DNA of 64,000 nucleotides from [Mycobacterium] manitobense (GCF_025821665.1 NZ_JACKSJ010000117.1:143139-207138), one strand, 5' to 3'. Positions 50,494 to 60,676 are shown, counted from the stretch's first letter. Translations and numbers: made by a program. The notes: a model not told the origin generated them from the letters alone.

Positions 50494-50594
50494 TGCGGGG
50501 ACTGCACCGGGGCATCATGCCCGACGCCGCGCGGCGTGGCTCACCGCCGCCTCCCGGTCAGGCAAGATGACCACGTGGACGGACAGGGTCGCTG

Positions 50595-51950
50595 ATGCGT
50601 GTCGATGAGCGCATCTACCGGCTGCTGCAGTCGCCGATGCCGGTGTTGTCGCTGCGCACGATCGTGATCGTCGCCGCGGTGTCGGTGGCCGCGCTGGTGA
50701 TCACGCTCGGGGTGTGGGTGTGGGTCGGCGTTACGAACGACCAGTACAGCCAACTGGACCGGCAGCTCGACTCCGTGAGCAGCCTGGGCGACATCAGCAC
50801 GCTGCTCAACCCGCAGCCGCTGCCCACCGGGGGAACGATCCCGAACGGCACCCTGATCCGGACCGCCCGCATCAGCGGCGTCACGCTGTCGGTGCCCCGC
50901 GACACCGTGCTGCCCCAGCTGCCGGACGGCTACGCCGACACCACGATCGACGGCGTCGAGTACCGGGTGCGCACCTTCACCGCGGGGCCGGCGTCGATCG
51001 CCCTCGGCGCGCCGCTGGCCGAGACGCAGAAGCGGATCGATCAGCTGCACCTTCGGGTACTGCTCATCTGCGGCGGCGTCCTTACCGCCACCGTGGTCGT
51101 CGTCTGGGTGATGTGGCTGATCATGATCAACCCGTTCCGGCTGCTCGCCGAGCAGGCTCGGGCCATCAATGCGCAGTCGAATCCCGACGAGGTGCAGGTG
51201 CGCGGCGTGTGGGAGGCCGTCGAGATCGCCGAGGCGGTCGAGGGCATGCTGGCGCGCATCGGCGACGAGCAGGCGCGCACCAAGGCGGCGCTGGAGTCGG
51301 CGCGCGACTTCGCCGCGGTCGCCTCACACGAACTGCGGACACCGCTGACCGCGATGCGCACCAACCTCGAAGTGCTCGCGACGCTGAACATGACCGACGA
51401 TCAGCGGGCGGAGGTGATCGGCGACGTCATCCGGACCCAGAGCCGCATCGAGTCCACGCTGACCGCCTTGGAGCGGCTGGCACAGGGTCAGTTGATGACC
51501 GCTGCGGACCATGTGCCCGTCGACCTCACCGAACTCCTCGACCGGGCCGCCCACGACGCGGTGCGCAGCTACCCCGGCCTCGACGTGTCGCTGGTGCCGT
51601 CGGCGCCCGTGCACATCCTCGGGCTGCCCGCCGGACTGCGCCTGGTGGTCGACAACGCCATCGCCAATGCCGTCAAACACGGCAAGGCGACCGAGATCCG
51701 GTTGAGCGCACTACATTCCGGCGACAACGTGGAGGTCGCCATCGACGACAACGGCGCCGGCGTGCCCGAGCAGGAACGCACGCTGGTGTTCGAGCGGTTC
51801 TCCCGCGGGTCGACCGCCTCGCGCTCGGGCTCCGGGCTCGGTCTCGCACTCGTCGCGCAGCAGGCCGAACTGCACGGCGGCACAGCCTCGTTGGAGACCA
51901 GCCCGATGGGTGGCGCCCGGCTGCTGCTCAAGCTGCCCGCGGTGCGCTGA
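50595..51950 (+). CDS. PrrB-like sensor histidine kinase, orphan
   Basis: A 451-residue membrane sensor kinase very like mycobacterial PrrB. Two transmembrane helices (near 22-46 and 152-177) flank an extracytoplasmic sensor; then come a HAMP region, the H-box FAAVASHELRTPLTAMRTNL near 240, N-box VVDNAIANAVKHG near 350, DDNGAGVP, FERFSRGS and GSGLGLAL. The intracellular part is almost PrrB sequence, while the sensor differs (ISTLLNPQPLPTGG). No response regulator gene is adjacent: thioesterase and P450 genes flank it. It may therefore act on PrrA encoded elsewhere. Confidence 0.9.
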   Translation: MRVDERIYRLLQSPMPVLSLRTIVIVAAVSVAALVITLGVWVWVGVTNDQYSQLDRQLDSVSSLGDISTLLNPQPLPTGGTIPNGTLIRTARISGVTLSVPRDTVLPQLPDGYADTTIDGVEYRVRTFTAGPASIALGAPLAETQKRIDQLHLRVLLICGGVLTATVVVVWVMWLIMINPFRLLAEQARAINAQSNPDEVQVRGVWEAVEIAEAVEGMLARIGDEQARTKAALESARDFAAVASHELRTPLTAMRTNLEVLATLNMTDDQRAEVIGDVIRTQSRIESTLTALERLAQGQLMTAADHVPVDLTELLDRAAHDAVRSYPGLDVSLVPSAPVHILGLPAGLRLVVDNAIANAVKHGKATEIRLSALHSGDNVEVAIDDNGAGVPEQERTLVFERFSRGSTASRSGSGLGLALVAQQAELHGGTASLETSPMGGARLLLKLPAVR

Positions 51951-52036
51951 AGCGAATCCGCGGAATCGGCCACGGGGCCACCGGACGGCGCTAACGTTCG
52001 CCGTGGCGTGGCCGTCCCACGCCGGGGAGGTTCCGC

Positions 52037-53251
52037 ATGCCCGAGGACGCCATCACCATCGGCGGTGTCGATCTCACCGATCCGGAGACCTACACACACG
52101 GAATGCCCCACGAGGCGTTCGCCGCGCTTCGCCGACGCGCCCCGGTGGCCTGGCACCCGCACGGCGACAGCGGCTTCTGGGCGCTGACCGGCTACGACGA
52201 GGTGCGCGCGGTGTCGCGGGACAGCGCGACGTGGTCGTCGCAGACGGCCGGGGTGTTCTTCGACGTGCCCCCTCCCGAGAATCTCTTCCAGCTGGAACTG
52301 ATGATGCTGACCATGGATCCGCCGCGGCACACGTCGCTGCGCACACTGGTCAGCAAGGGTTTCACCCCGCGCCACGTCGCCCGGCTGAGCAGCCACCTGA
52401 CCGACATGGCACGGCAGATCGTCGACGACGTGGTCGAGCGTGGCGAGTGTGACTTCGTCGCCGATGTCGCCGGGGCGCTGCCTTCGTACGTCATCGCCGA
52501 GCTCCTCGGCATCCCGCTGGAGGACGGCCGCCGGTTGTATGCGCTCTCCGAGCAGATGAACACCGGGGACATGGGTCCCTCCGTCGAGCAGGCCCAGATG
52601 CAGGTCTTCGAGTACGCCAACGACCTCGCCGCCCGCAAGCGCGCCGAACCCGCCGACGACATCGCGACCGCACTGTTGCGAGCCGAGGTGGACGGTGAGC
52701 GCCTGACCGACTTCGAGTTCAACATGTTCTTCCTGCTGCTGCTGAACGCGGGCGGCGACACCACCCGGAACCTGATCGCCGCAGGAACTGTCGCGCTGAT
52801 GGAGCACCCGGACCAGCGGGCCCGGCTGAAGGACGACCCGTCGCTGCTGCCGACGGCCATCGAGGAGATGCTGCGCTACACCAGTCCCGTCCTGGCGTTC
52901 ACCCGGACCGCCACCTGTGACACCGATTTGGGTGGCATCGCGATGCCCGCCGGCGGGCGGGTCGCGATGTTCTACCCGTCGGCCAACCGCGACGAGGCCC
53001 ACTTCGACGATCCGGACCGCTTCGACGTCGGCCGCACGCCGAATACGCACCTGGCCTTCGGCGGTGGCGGCACGCACTTCTGCCTTGGCGCCAACCTCGC
53101 CCGCGTGGAGGCCGCCGCGATCTTCCCCGAGGTGCTCAGCCGGATGGCCGACCTCGAGCTGGCCGGACCGGTCGAGCGGGTGCGATCGGTGCTGATGAAC
53201 GGGATCAAGTCGATGCCCGTCCGCTTCACCCCCGCCGCGGTCGCGGTGTGA
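52037..53251 (+). CDS. Cytochrome P450
   Basis: A 404-residue P450. I-helix LLNAGGDTTRNLIAAG near 240, ExxR in IEEMLRYTSP near 278, haem loop HLAFGGGGTHFCLGANLARV near 340. The stretch LTMDPPRHTSLRTLVSKGF near 92 is that of mycobacterial CYPs near CYP124/125/142. GGGGAGG lies about 8 nt before the ATG and a TAACGT -10 about 45 nt upstream. It is not closely paralogous to the P450 at 41639. Its stop overlaps the next gene's start as GTGA. Substrate unknown. Confidence 0.93.
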   Translation: MPEDAITIGGVDLTDPETYTHGMPHEAFAALRRRAPVAWHPHGDSGFWALTGYDEVRAVSRDSATWSSQTAGVFFDVPPPENLFQLELMMLTMDPPRHTSLRTLVSKGFTPRHVARLSSHLTDMARQIVDDVVERGECDFVADVAGALPSYVIAELLGIPLEDGRRLYALSEQMNTGDMGPSVEQAQMQVFEYANDLAARKRAEPADDIATALLRAEVDGERLTDFEFNMFFLLLLNAGGDTTRNLIAAGTVALMEHPDQRARLKDDPSLLPTAIEEMLRYTSPVLAFTRTATCDTDLGGIAMPAGGRVAMFYPSANRDEAHFDDPDRFDVGRTPNTHLAFGGGGTHFCLGANLARVEAAAIFPEVLSRMADLELAGPVERVRSVLMNGIKSMPVRFTPAAVAV

Positions 53252-53658
53252 AGAAGCTGCTCGAGATCTTCCTGCGGCATTTCGAATTCCTCTACGCGGA
53301 TCCGCGGTACCGGTTCACCGACTCGCGGACGCATGCGCCGAACGCCTCGCTGACCGTTTCGGGACCCGACGTGACGTGGTGGATCACCCTCGACCGGGGA
53401 CAACTGGAGCTGTCCGTGGCACCGACCCGCCTTCCCGGCGACAGCTACTGGATCTCGTTGATCAGGCAGTACGTGCGGGGCGACGACGACATCCGCTACC
53501 TGTCCGCCGCAGACGAAATCGATTGGGCGCGAGAGAACGTCGAACAGATCGAACGGCTGTTCTCGGAGGCCTCCGACGTCGAGGCCGTCACGCACACGCT
53601 CGCGGGCCTGCGCCGGGAGAACGGGGAGAAACGCTGGGGGCCCGCAGCGTCGACGTAG
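53248..53658 (+). CDS. Uncharacterised small protein coupled to a P450
   Basis: A 136-residue soluble protein that I do not recognise. An N-terminal helix (KKLLEIFLRHFEFLY) is followed by a beta-rich core (ASLTVSGPDVTWWITLDRGQLELSVAP) and a C-terminal helix (WARENVEQIERLFSE). Its GTG overlaps the P450 stop by four bases, so production is coupled, and it may bind or assist that P450. It ends 22 bp before the tRNA-Cys gene on the other strand. Confidence 0.65.
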   Translation: MKKLLEIFLRHFEFLYADPRYRFTDSRTHAPNASLTVSGPDVTWWITLDRGQLELSVAPTRLPGDSYWISLIRQYVRGDDDIRYLSAADEIDWARENVEQIERLFSEASDVEAVTHTLAGLRRENGEKRWGPAAST

Positions 53659-53680
53659 CGACGACCTGCGCTTTACTCGG

Positions 53681-53751
53681 AGCGGATGACGGGATTCGAA
53701 CCCGTGTAAACGGCTTTGCAGGCCGGTGCCTAGCCACTCAGCCACACCCGC
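53681..53751 (-). tRNA. tRNA-Cys (anticodon GCA)
   Basis: A 71-nt tRNA on the minus strand. The 7-bp acceptor pairs GCGGGTG with CATCCGC (one G-U). The anticodon loop is CTGCAAA with the GCA anticodon at 53717-53719 on the plus strand numbering, and the T-arm contains GGTTCGAATCC. The discriminator base is U and CCA is not encoded. Reading the plus strand here as protein would be an error. No integrase or att-like duplication was seen around it. Confidence 0.95.
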
Positions 53752-53851
53752 GATGGTCTCCACCATGTCAGCCGGCGCACCGCTGCGCCAGGGTTTCGAT
53801 CACCGTGATCGGCGGTCGGCGCGGCGCACCCGGCCCGACAGCGGGTGCAGC

Positions 53852-53857
53852 TAATTT
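53852..53857 (+). promoter_or_regulatory. Leaderless -10 element (TAATTT) of mgtC
   Basis: TAATTT followed by seven bases and the ATG at 53865. The rest of the 53752-53851 gap is the tRNA upstream region and shows no gene. Confidence 0.55.
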
Positions 53858-53864
53858 GGTCGGC

Positions 53865-54602
53865 ATGGAGGCGTGGCTGGCGGCCGGTGACCCGTTCTTC
53901 GGCGGTCCCGGTCAGGGCCCCCGCCAAATCGTGGAACTGTTCGTCGCGTTCGGCCTGACCGCGCTCATCGGCGTGGAACGCGAGATCCAGGGCAAGAGCG
54001 CGGGGTTGCGCACCCAGACCATCGTCGGGACCGCCGCGGCGCTGATCTTGCTGGTGAGCAAGTACGGGTTCCTCGACGTCGTCGTGCCGGGCACCGTCGA
54101 AGTGGACCCGTCACGGGTCGCGGCCCAGATCGTCTCGGGCATCGGATTTCTCGGGGCCGGCATCATCATCTTCCGCCGCGGCTCGGTGCACGGCCTGACC
54201 ACCGCGGCCGCGGTGTGGGAGTCGGCCGCGATCGGCATGGCTGCCGGCGCAGGCCTCCTGCTTCTCGCCTGCACAGTCACGGCCATGCACTTCCTGATCG
54301 TGCTCGGGTTCATGCCCCTTACGCGCCGCCTCGCGGCCCGGCTCAGCGGTTCGATACGCCTGCACCTGACGTATGCGGAGGGCCGCAGTGTCATGCGCGA
54401 GGTGCTGGCCGCCTGCGACCGGCGCGGGTGGCAGCTCTCCGAGCTCGCCTCCGACACCGGCGGTGAGCCCCTCGGAGCGCCCGCACACAATGCCGGTGTG
54501 CTGTTGACGTTGAGCGGCAACGGCATCCTCAACGCGCCGACCGTGCTCGCCTCGATCGACGGTGTCACCTCGATCCGCCAACTCGAGGACGACCCCGACT
54601 AG
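53865..54602 (+). CDS. mgtC: MgtC/SapB family membrane protein
   Basis: A 245-residue MgtC-family protein. About five helices occupy the first 155 residues with the motifs LIGVEREIQGKSAGLRTQTI near 33, QIVSGIGFLGAGIIIF near 88, and RGSVHGLTTAAAVWESAAIGMAAG near 106. A C-terminal ACT-like cytoplasmic domain follows (VMREVLAACDRRGWQLSEL). MgtC proteins support survival in low magnesium and inside phagosomes and modulate F-type ATPase or phosphate uptake. The stop TAG lies in a CTAG that also encodes the stop of the convergent exporter gene. Confidence 0.92.
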   Translation: MEAWLAAGDPFFGGPGQGPRQIVELFVAFGLTALIGVEREIQGKSAGLRTQTIVGTAAALILLVSKYGFLDVVVPGTVEVDPSRVAAQIVSGIGFLGAGIIIFRRGSVHGLTTAAAVWESAAIGMAAGAGLLLLACTVTAMHFLIVLGFMPLTRRLAARLSGSIRLHLTYAEGRSVMREVLAACDRRGWQLSELASDTGGEPLGAPAHNAGVLLTLSGNGILNAPTVLASIDGVTSIRQLEDDPD

Positions 54603-55987
54603 GAATCGCGGCTCGCGCGATAGGAGGCGAGCAGTCCGACCGCGGCAAGGGCTGCGAACACGGCGAACAGCCATCGGGCCGCGGCGACGTCGCCGCCGTC
54701 GGCCATGTTCACCACCACGCCGGCCAGCCCGGCGCCGATGGCACCCGAGACCAGCTGCACCGTGTTGATGGCCGCTGCGGCGGCACCGCTCTCGACGGGA
54801 TCGTCGTCCACCCCCATGATCCAGGCGGACAGGTGCGGCCACGCCACCCCGACCCCCACACCGGCGACGAACAGACCGACCGCCCACACCGCGATGACCG
54901 GCCAGCGTGGGCCGTCGTCGACCGTGAGTGCCGTCACCGCGAGCCCGACGGTCATCAGCAACGGCGCGACCGCGACCAGCCGGGCGGCCCGCCGTCCGTC
55001 GGCCGATGCGCTCATGATCTCCGAGGTGGTCCAGCCGATCGCCAGCACCGCGCCCAGGAATCCCGCCACGACCGGCGCCATGCCGGCGAGTCGCTGACCG
55101 AACAACGGAACGTACATGTCGGCCATCGTGGCGGCCATCAGGATGCCGATCGTCAGGTACATCCATTTGAGCGGTCCGGGTCTGAACGCCGCGCGGGGCA
55201 GTACCCGGGCCTTGGCGCGGCGATCGACGAACAGGAAGCCGGCGATCAGCAGGACACCAATGGCGAGCATGCCCGCCGTCGCCGCGGGGTGGTGCTGCAC
55301 GCCGGCGACGCTGATGGCCAGTGCCGACGCGCCGAGCAGCAGCAGCGACCCCAGCGGAACTCCGGTGCGTACGGACGGAGACTTCTCGCCGGTGTCGGGT
55401 AGCGCGATCGGCACGAGCACCATCATCGCCACGGCCAGGATCGCCAGTGAGCCGAAAGCCCAACGCCAGAGGCCGAATTGAGCGAACAGGCCACCCATCG
55501 ACGGACCGATGATCACGCTGACACCCCACATGGCGGACACCAGCGCCGACGCCCTGGTCCACAGCCAGCTCGGCAGCGCGGCGTTGATCACCGCATAACC
55601 CAGTCCGGCCAGCACGCCGCCCGCCGCGCCCTGCAGGGTGCGGGCGACGAGCAGCAGCTCCATCGACGGGGCGACCGCGCAGCCCACAGTGCCCAGCGCG
55701 AAGAGGCTCAGGGTGACCAGGTACGACGCGCGCGGGCCGAATCTCAGCAACAGCGGGTTGACCGCCGTGGCCGCGACCACCGAGCCCACCAGATACACCG
55801 CCACCACCCAGGCGTAGAACCGCTGACCGCCGATGTCCGCGACCGTGCTGGGCAGCAGGCTGATGGTGAGGAACTCGTTCGTCGCGTACAGCCCGACGCC
55901 GCCTGCGAGAAGCGTTGCAGTGCCGATCCGTTCGCGGCCCAGAAGCGCGCGCCAAGTGCCGGCCGGGGCGGTGGTCACGTCATTCAC
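54599..55987 (-). CDS. MFS drug exporter (Rv1634-type)
   Basis: A 462-residue major facilitator protein with 14 predicted helices (DHA2-like). Motif A-like LLLRFGPRASYLV is near residue 80 and motif C-like SAMWGVSVIIGPSMGGLFA near 160. It corresponds by position next to uvrB to Rv1634, reported as a fluoroquinolone efflux pump in M. tuberculosis. The GTG at 55987 was chosen because TAGCGT lies seven bases upstream (leaderless); a GTG at 55996 would overlap that -10 element. The promoter has MerR-type geometry, suggesting induction by a compound. Confidence 0.9.
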   Translation of the reverse strand: MNDVTTAPAGTWRALLGRERIGTATLLAGGVGLYATNEFLTISLLPSTVADIGGQRFYAWVVAVYLVGSVVAATAVNPLLLRFGPRASYLVTLSLFALGTVGCAVAPSMELLLVARTLQGAAGGVLAGLGYAVINAALPSWLWTRASALVSAMWGVSVIIGPSMGGLFAQFGLWRWAFGSLAILAVAMMVLVPIALPDTGEKSPSVRTGVPLGSLLLLGASALAISVAGVQHHPAATAGMLAIGVLLIAGFLFVDRRAKARVLPRAAFRPGPLKWMYLTIGILMAATMADMYVPLFGQRLAGMAPVVAGFLGAVLAIGWTTSEIMSASADGRRAARLVAVAPLLMTVGLAVTALTVDDGPRWPVIAVWAVGLFVAGVGVGVAWPHLSAWIMGVDDDPVESGAAAAAINTVQLVSGAIGAGLAGVVVNMADGGDVAAARWLFAVFAALAAVGLLASYRASRDS

Positions 55988-55994
55988 ATCCGCC

Positions 55995-56025
55995 ACGCTA
56001 GGAGCTCAACCGCCGTTGAGGTCAA
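55995..56025 (-). promoter_or_regulatory. MerR-type promoter/operator of the MFS exporter
   Basis: -35 TTGACC (56020-56025) and -10 TAGCGT (55995-56000) on the minus strand are 19 bp apart, longer than the optimal 17. The spacer holds the dyad CTCAAC-GGCG-GTTGAG (56005-56020), extendable to ACCTCAAC / GTTGAGCT with one mismatch. A stretched spacer with a CTCAA/TTGAG dyad is the hallmark of MerR-family activated promoters. No merR gene is in the window. Confidence 0.7.
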
Positions 56026-56038
56026 GCCCGGCGGCCGG

Positions 56039-58198
<2,160 letters not shown>

Positions 58199-58205
58199 GT
58201 TCACC

Positions 58206-58228
58206 AGGGTAAGCGCGAGGTACGACAA
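58206..58228 (-). promoter_or_regulatory. RecA-ND/PafBC-type leaderless promoter of uvrB
   Basis: Minus-strand TTGTCGTAC (58220-58228), eight bases, TACCCT (58206-58211), then seven bases to the ATG. TTGTCR, the N8 spacing and TANNNT match the LexA-independent damage promoter, while the GTG triplet reads TAC. The spacing is identical to the uvrA element. Confidence 0.6.
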
Positions 58229-58257
58229 GTTCATTCCCCGCGGCGGTCCGAACGACT

Positions 58258-58263
58258 TATCCT
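58258..58263 (+). promoter_or_regulatory. -10 element (TATCCT) six bases before an ATC codon
   Basis: TATCCT-GACGCC-ATC. The geometry is that of a leaderless gene, with ATC as the first codon of the DUF402 protein. It supports the unusual start assigned there. Confidence 0.5.
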
Positions 58264-58269
58264 GACGCC

Positions 58270-58773
58270 ATCCACCCGCCGAAGACCGAGACATTCGACC
58301 TGCGCGCCCGCACGAACACCGACCCCAAGGGCATCGTGCGGGCGGTCGACGTCTACACGGTGAAGCCGTGGGGGCTGTACGTCGCGCGCCCGACGCCCGG
58401 CCGCGCGCAGTTCCACTACCTCGAGTCCTGGCTGTTGCCCGCCCTGAACCTGCGTGCCACCGTGTTCCACTTCAATCCCGGCCACGAGCGCGACCAGGAT
58501 CACTATCTCGACGTCGGCCGATACACCGCCGGGCCCGACGTCTGGCGGTCCGAGGACCACTATCTGGACCTGGCGGTGCGCACCGGCCGTGGGGTCGACG
58601 TGCACGACGTCGACGAACTGCTGGCCGCGGTCTGCGACGGCCTGCTCACACCGGAAGTTGCTGAGCGCGCGGTGCGGACGATGATCGACACCGTCGAAGG
58701 GCTGACCCGGCACGGCTATGACCTGCACAGCTGGCTGGCGGACAACGGCGTGGCCGTGACGTGGCGCGGGTAG
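58270..58773 (+). CDS. DUF402 family protein (Rv1632c-type), apparent AUC start
   Basis: A 167-residue DUF402 protein. The core has [26 protein letters not shown] near residue 37, [21 protein letters not shown] near 68 and a C-terminal helical part. DUF402 proteins include metal-dependent nucleoside-phosphate phosphatases; acidic residues suited to metal binding are present. The first conventional start is GTG at 58336, which would delete the [20 protein letters not shown] segment that I recall as conserved in Rv1632c homologues. The frame is open back to 58213 without ATG, GTG or TTG, and ATC at 58270 sits six bases after TATCCT, so ATC was taken as start. It is divergent from uvrB. Confidence 0.75.
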   Translation: MHPPKTETFDLRARTNTDPKGIVRAVDVYTVKPWGLYVARPTPGRAQFHYLESWLLPALNLRATVFHFNPGHERDQDHYLDVGRYTAGPDVWRSEDHYLDLAVRTGRGVDVHDVDELLAAVCDGLLTPEVAERAVRTMIDTVEGLTRHGYDLHSWLADNGVAVTWRG

Positions 58774-58779
58774 TAAGGT
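58774..58779 (+). promoter_or_regulatory. Leaderless -10 element (TAAGGT) of the secreted protein gene
   Basis: TAAGGT immediately follows the DUF402 stop codon, then CGGCTC and the ATG at 58786. The 12-bp gap between genes thus contains a complete -10 and start region. Confidence 0.6.
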
Positions 58780-58785
58780 CGGCTC

Positions 58786-59322
58786 ATGAGTTTCGTCAAG
58801 CGCGGATGGGTGGTGGCTGCCGCGACGGCCACGCTGTTCGCGGGCGCGCAGCTGACTCCGGCTCTCGCGCCGGCCGATCCCGAGGGACAACCGCAGGTGG
58901 AGACGCCGCCCACGGGTCCCGAGGTGCTGCACAACATCATCTACCGGGCCCGTGTCGACGGGGTGTCCCGCGGGGCGACGATCACCTACGCCGCCGAGGG
59001 TGACCAGACCCAGACGGCGAATCCGACGATGGTCCCCGGTCGGATCGTCGACATCAACACCGTGCTGCCCGCTTCCGGCGTCGCCACGATGAAGGTGCAG
59101 GTCAAGTGGCCGTACTCGGCGAACCTGCACTGCGAGATCCTGGTCGACGACCAGTTGGTGGCCCAGGCCGACGACTTCGTCGCCCCACGACTGATCCCCA
59201 ACCGCGACGACCCGGACTTCGGTTCGCTGTCCTGCCAGGCCCCGGTGACCGCTGAGGCACTGCCCGCGCCGGTCGACCCGGCTGCCGCGCCGCCCGCGGA
59301 CGCGCCGGCACCGCCGGCCTGA
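58786..59322 (+). CDS. Secreted protein of unknown function with Pro/Ala-rich tail
   Basis: A 178-residue exported protein. A Sec signal peptide covers residues 1 to about 28 (FVKRGWVVAAATATLFAGA, cleavage after PALA). The mature part is a beta-rich domain (EVLHNIIYRARVDGVSRGATITYAAE, then GVATMKVQVKWPYSANLHCEI) with two Cys residues, near 114 and 148, that may form a disulphide, and a 25-residue Pro/Ala tail. It has the look of the mycobacterial MmpS-like small secreted proteins but I cannot assign a family. No lipobox is present. Confidence 0.75.
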   Translation: MSFVKRGWVVAAATATLFAGAQLTPALAPADPEGQPQVETPPTGPEVLHNIIYRARVDGVSRGATITYAAEGDQTQTANPTMVPGRIVDINTVLPASGVATMKVQVKWPYSANLHCEILVDDQLVAQADDFVAPRLIPNRDDPDFGSLSCQAPVTAEALPAPVDPAAAPPADAPAPPA

Positions 59323-59359
59323 CCCGCAGGATCCATTTCGCCCGGATGTCCTCCGACGC

Positions 59360-59397
59360 GTGTCGGTGGGTCCTCCTATACTCGAACACATGTTCGA
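59360..59397 (+). promoter_or_regulatory. Dual damage-response promoter: RecA-ND/PafBC element plus LexA SOS box
   Basis: GTGTCGGTG (59360-59368), eight bases, TATACT (59377-59382) matches the PafBC-dependent consensus TTGTCRGTG-N8-TANNNT at all positions but the first. Overlapping it, TCGAAC-ACAT-GTTCGA (59382-59397) is a perfect mycobacterial LexA box that covers the last T of the -10, the expected transcript start and the ATG at 59390. LexA would block the same promoter that PafBC activates. Confidence 0.85.
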
Positions 59398-60664
59398 AGC
59401 GTTGGCGATGGTGCCTCCCGGTGCCGATGAGGCGGGGTTGCGGGCCCGCCTCGAGGAGTTGGAGGCGGCGAAGTCCGCGGCCGCTGCCGGCCAAGCCCGG
59501 GTCACCGCCGAACTGGACCGGATGCGTCGCGCCGCCGAGGCCGCCGCCGGAGTGCCCGCCGCCAAGCGGGGCCGCGGGCTGGCCGCTGAGATCGCCCTGG
59601 CCCGCCGCGACTCCCCCAACCGCGGTGGCCGTCATCTCGGGTGCGCTCGGGCGCTGGTGCACGAGATGCCGCACACGTTGCGGGCGTTGGAGTGCGGTGC
59701 GCTCTCGGAGTGGCGGGCCACCCTCATCGTGCGGGAATCGGCGTGCCTGAGCATCACCGACCGCGCCACCCTCGATGCCGAACTGTGCGGCAACCTCAAG
59801 AATCTCGACGGGTTGGGCGACAAGCGGATCACCGCCGCGGCCAAGACGATCGCCTACCGCCTCGACCCGCAAGCCGTGGTCGACCGGGCCGCCAAAGCGG
59901 TCACCGAACGCACGGTGACCATCCGCCCCGCGCACGACACCATGACTTATGTGACCGCGCTGCTGCCCGTCGCCCAGGGAGTCGGTGTGTATGCGGCGTT
60001 GAAGCGCGCCGCCGACACCACCTTCGATGGCCGCTCGCGCGGACAGGTCATGGCCGACACCCTCGTCGAACGCACCACCGGCACCCCCGCTGACGTGGCG
60101 GCGCCGGTCGCGGTCAACCTGGTGATCTCCGACCAGACCCTGCTGGGCGGTGACGACACACCGGCCCACCTACAGGGTTACGGACCCATCCCGGCCGCGG
60201 TGGGTCGTGGACTGGTCCACGACGCTGTGCGCGACAAGCGGTCCAAAGCCACGCTGCGCCGGCTCTACCGGCACCCGCGGAGCAATGCGTTGATGGCGAT
60301 GGAGTCCCGGTCACGCCGCTTCCCGAAAGCCCTGGCCACGTTCATCGACCTGCGCGACCAGACCTGCCGCACCCCCTACTGCGACGCCCCGATCCGCCAC
60401 CACGACCACGCCCACCCCCACCACAAGGGCGGACCCACCAGCGCGGTCAACGGCCTCGGCGAATGCGCCTGTTGCAACTACACCAAAGAAGCCGACGGCT
60501 GGCAGGTCGTGACCACCGAACGCGACCGCATCCTTTCCGCGGCGTTCACCACCCCCACCGGCGCGACCTACCACTCCACCGCACCACCCCCACCGGGAAC
60601 CGTCGAGATCTACGACAGCCACGTCGAACTCCACATTGCAATCGAGATCGCCAAAGCCGCCTGA
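59390..60664 (+). CDS. DUF222 / 13E12-repeat family HNH endonuclease-like protein
   Basis: A 424-residue 13E12-family protein: N-terminal DUF222 helical domain (to about 250) and a C-terminal HNH domain near 325-375 with CRTPYCDAPIRHHDHAHPHH, then KGGPTSAVNGLGECACCNYT, where four Cys form a zinc site and His-Asn-His the active site. Several 13E12 genes of M. tuberculosis are known to be DNA-damage inducible with SOS boxes. The true role (nuclease, mobile-intron-like or repair) is unsettled. The ATG at 59390 follows TATACT by seven bases (leaderless). It is convergent with the ABC exporter operon, 12 nt apart. Confidence 0.92.
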   Translation: MFEALAMVPPGADEAGLRARLEELEAAKSAAAAGQARVTAELDRMRRAAEAAAGVPAAKRGRGLAAEIALARRDSPNRGGRHLGCARALVHEMPHTLRALECGALSEWRATLIVRESACLSITDRATLDAELCGNLKNLDGLGDKRITAAAKTIAYRLDPQAVVDRAAKAVTERTVTIRPAHDTMTYVTALLPVAQGVGVYAALKRAADTTFDGRSRGQVMADTLVERTTGTPADVAAPVAVNLVISDQTLLGGDDTPAHLQGYGPIPAAVGRGLVHDAVRDKRSKATLRRLYRHPRSNALMAMESRSRRFPKALATFIDLRDQTCRTPYCDAPIRHHDHAHPHHKGGPTSAVNGLGECACCNYTKEADGWQVVTTERDRILSAAFTTPTGATYHSTAPPPPGTVEIYDSHVELHIAIEIAKAA

Positions 60665-60676
60665 CAGGGCGCTATC

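Noticed and set aside
53681..53751. tRNA-Cys considered as an integration site of a genomic island
   Set aside because: No integrase gene and no direct repeat of the tRNA 3' end were seen in the flanking accessory genes.
53376..53864. Long plus-strand frame reading from the P450-linked gene through the tRNA into mgtC
   Set aside because: It crosses the tRNA-Cys gene; MgtC begins at 53865 behind a leaderless -10 element.
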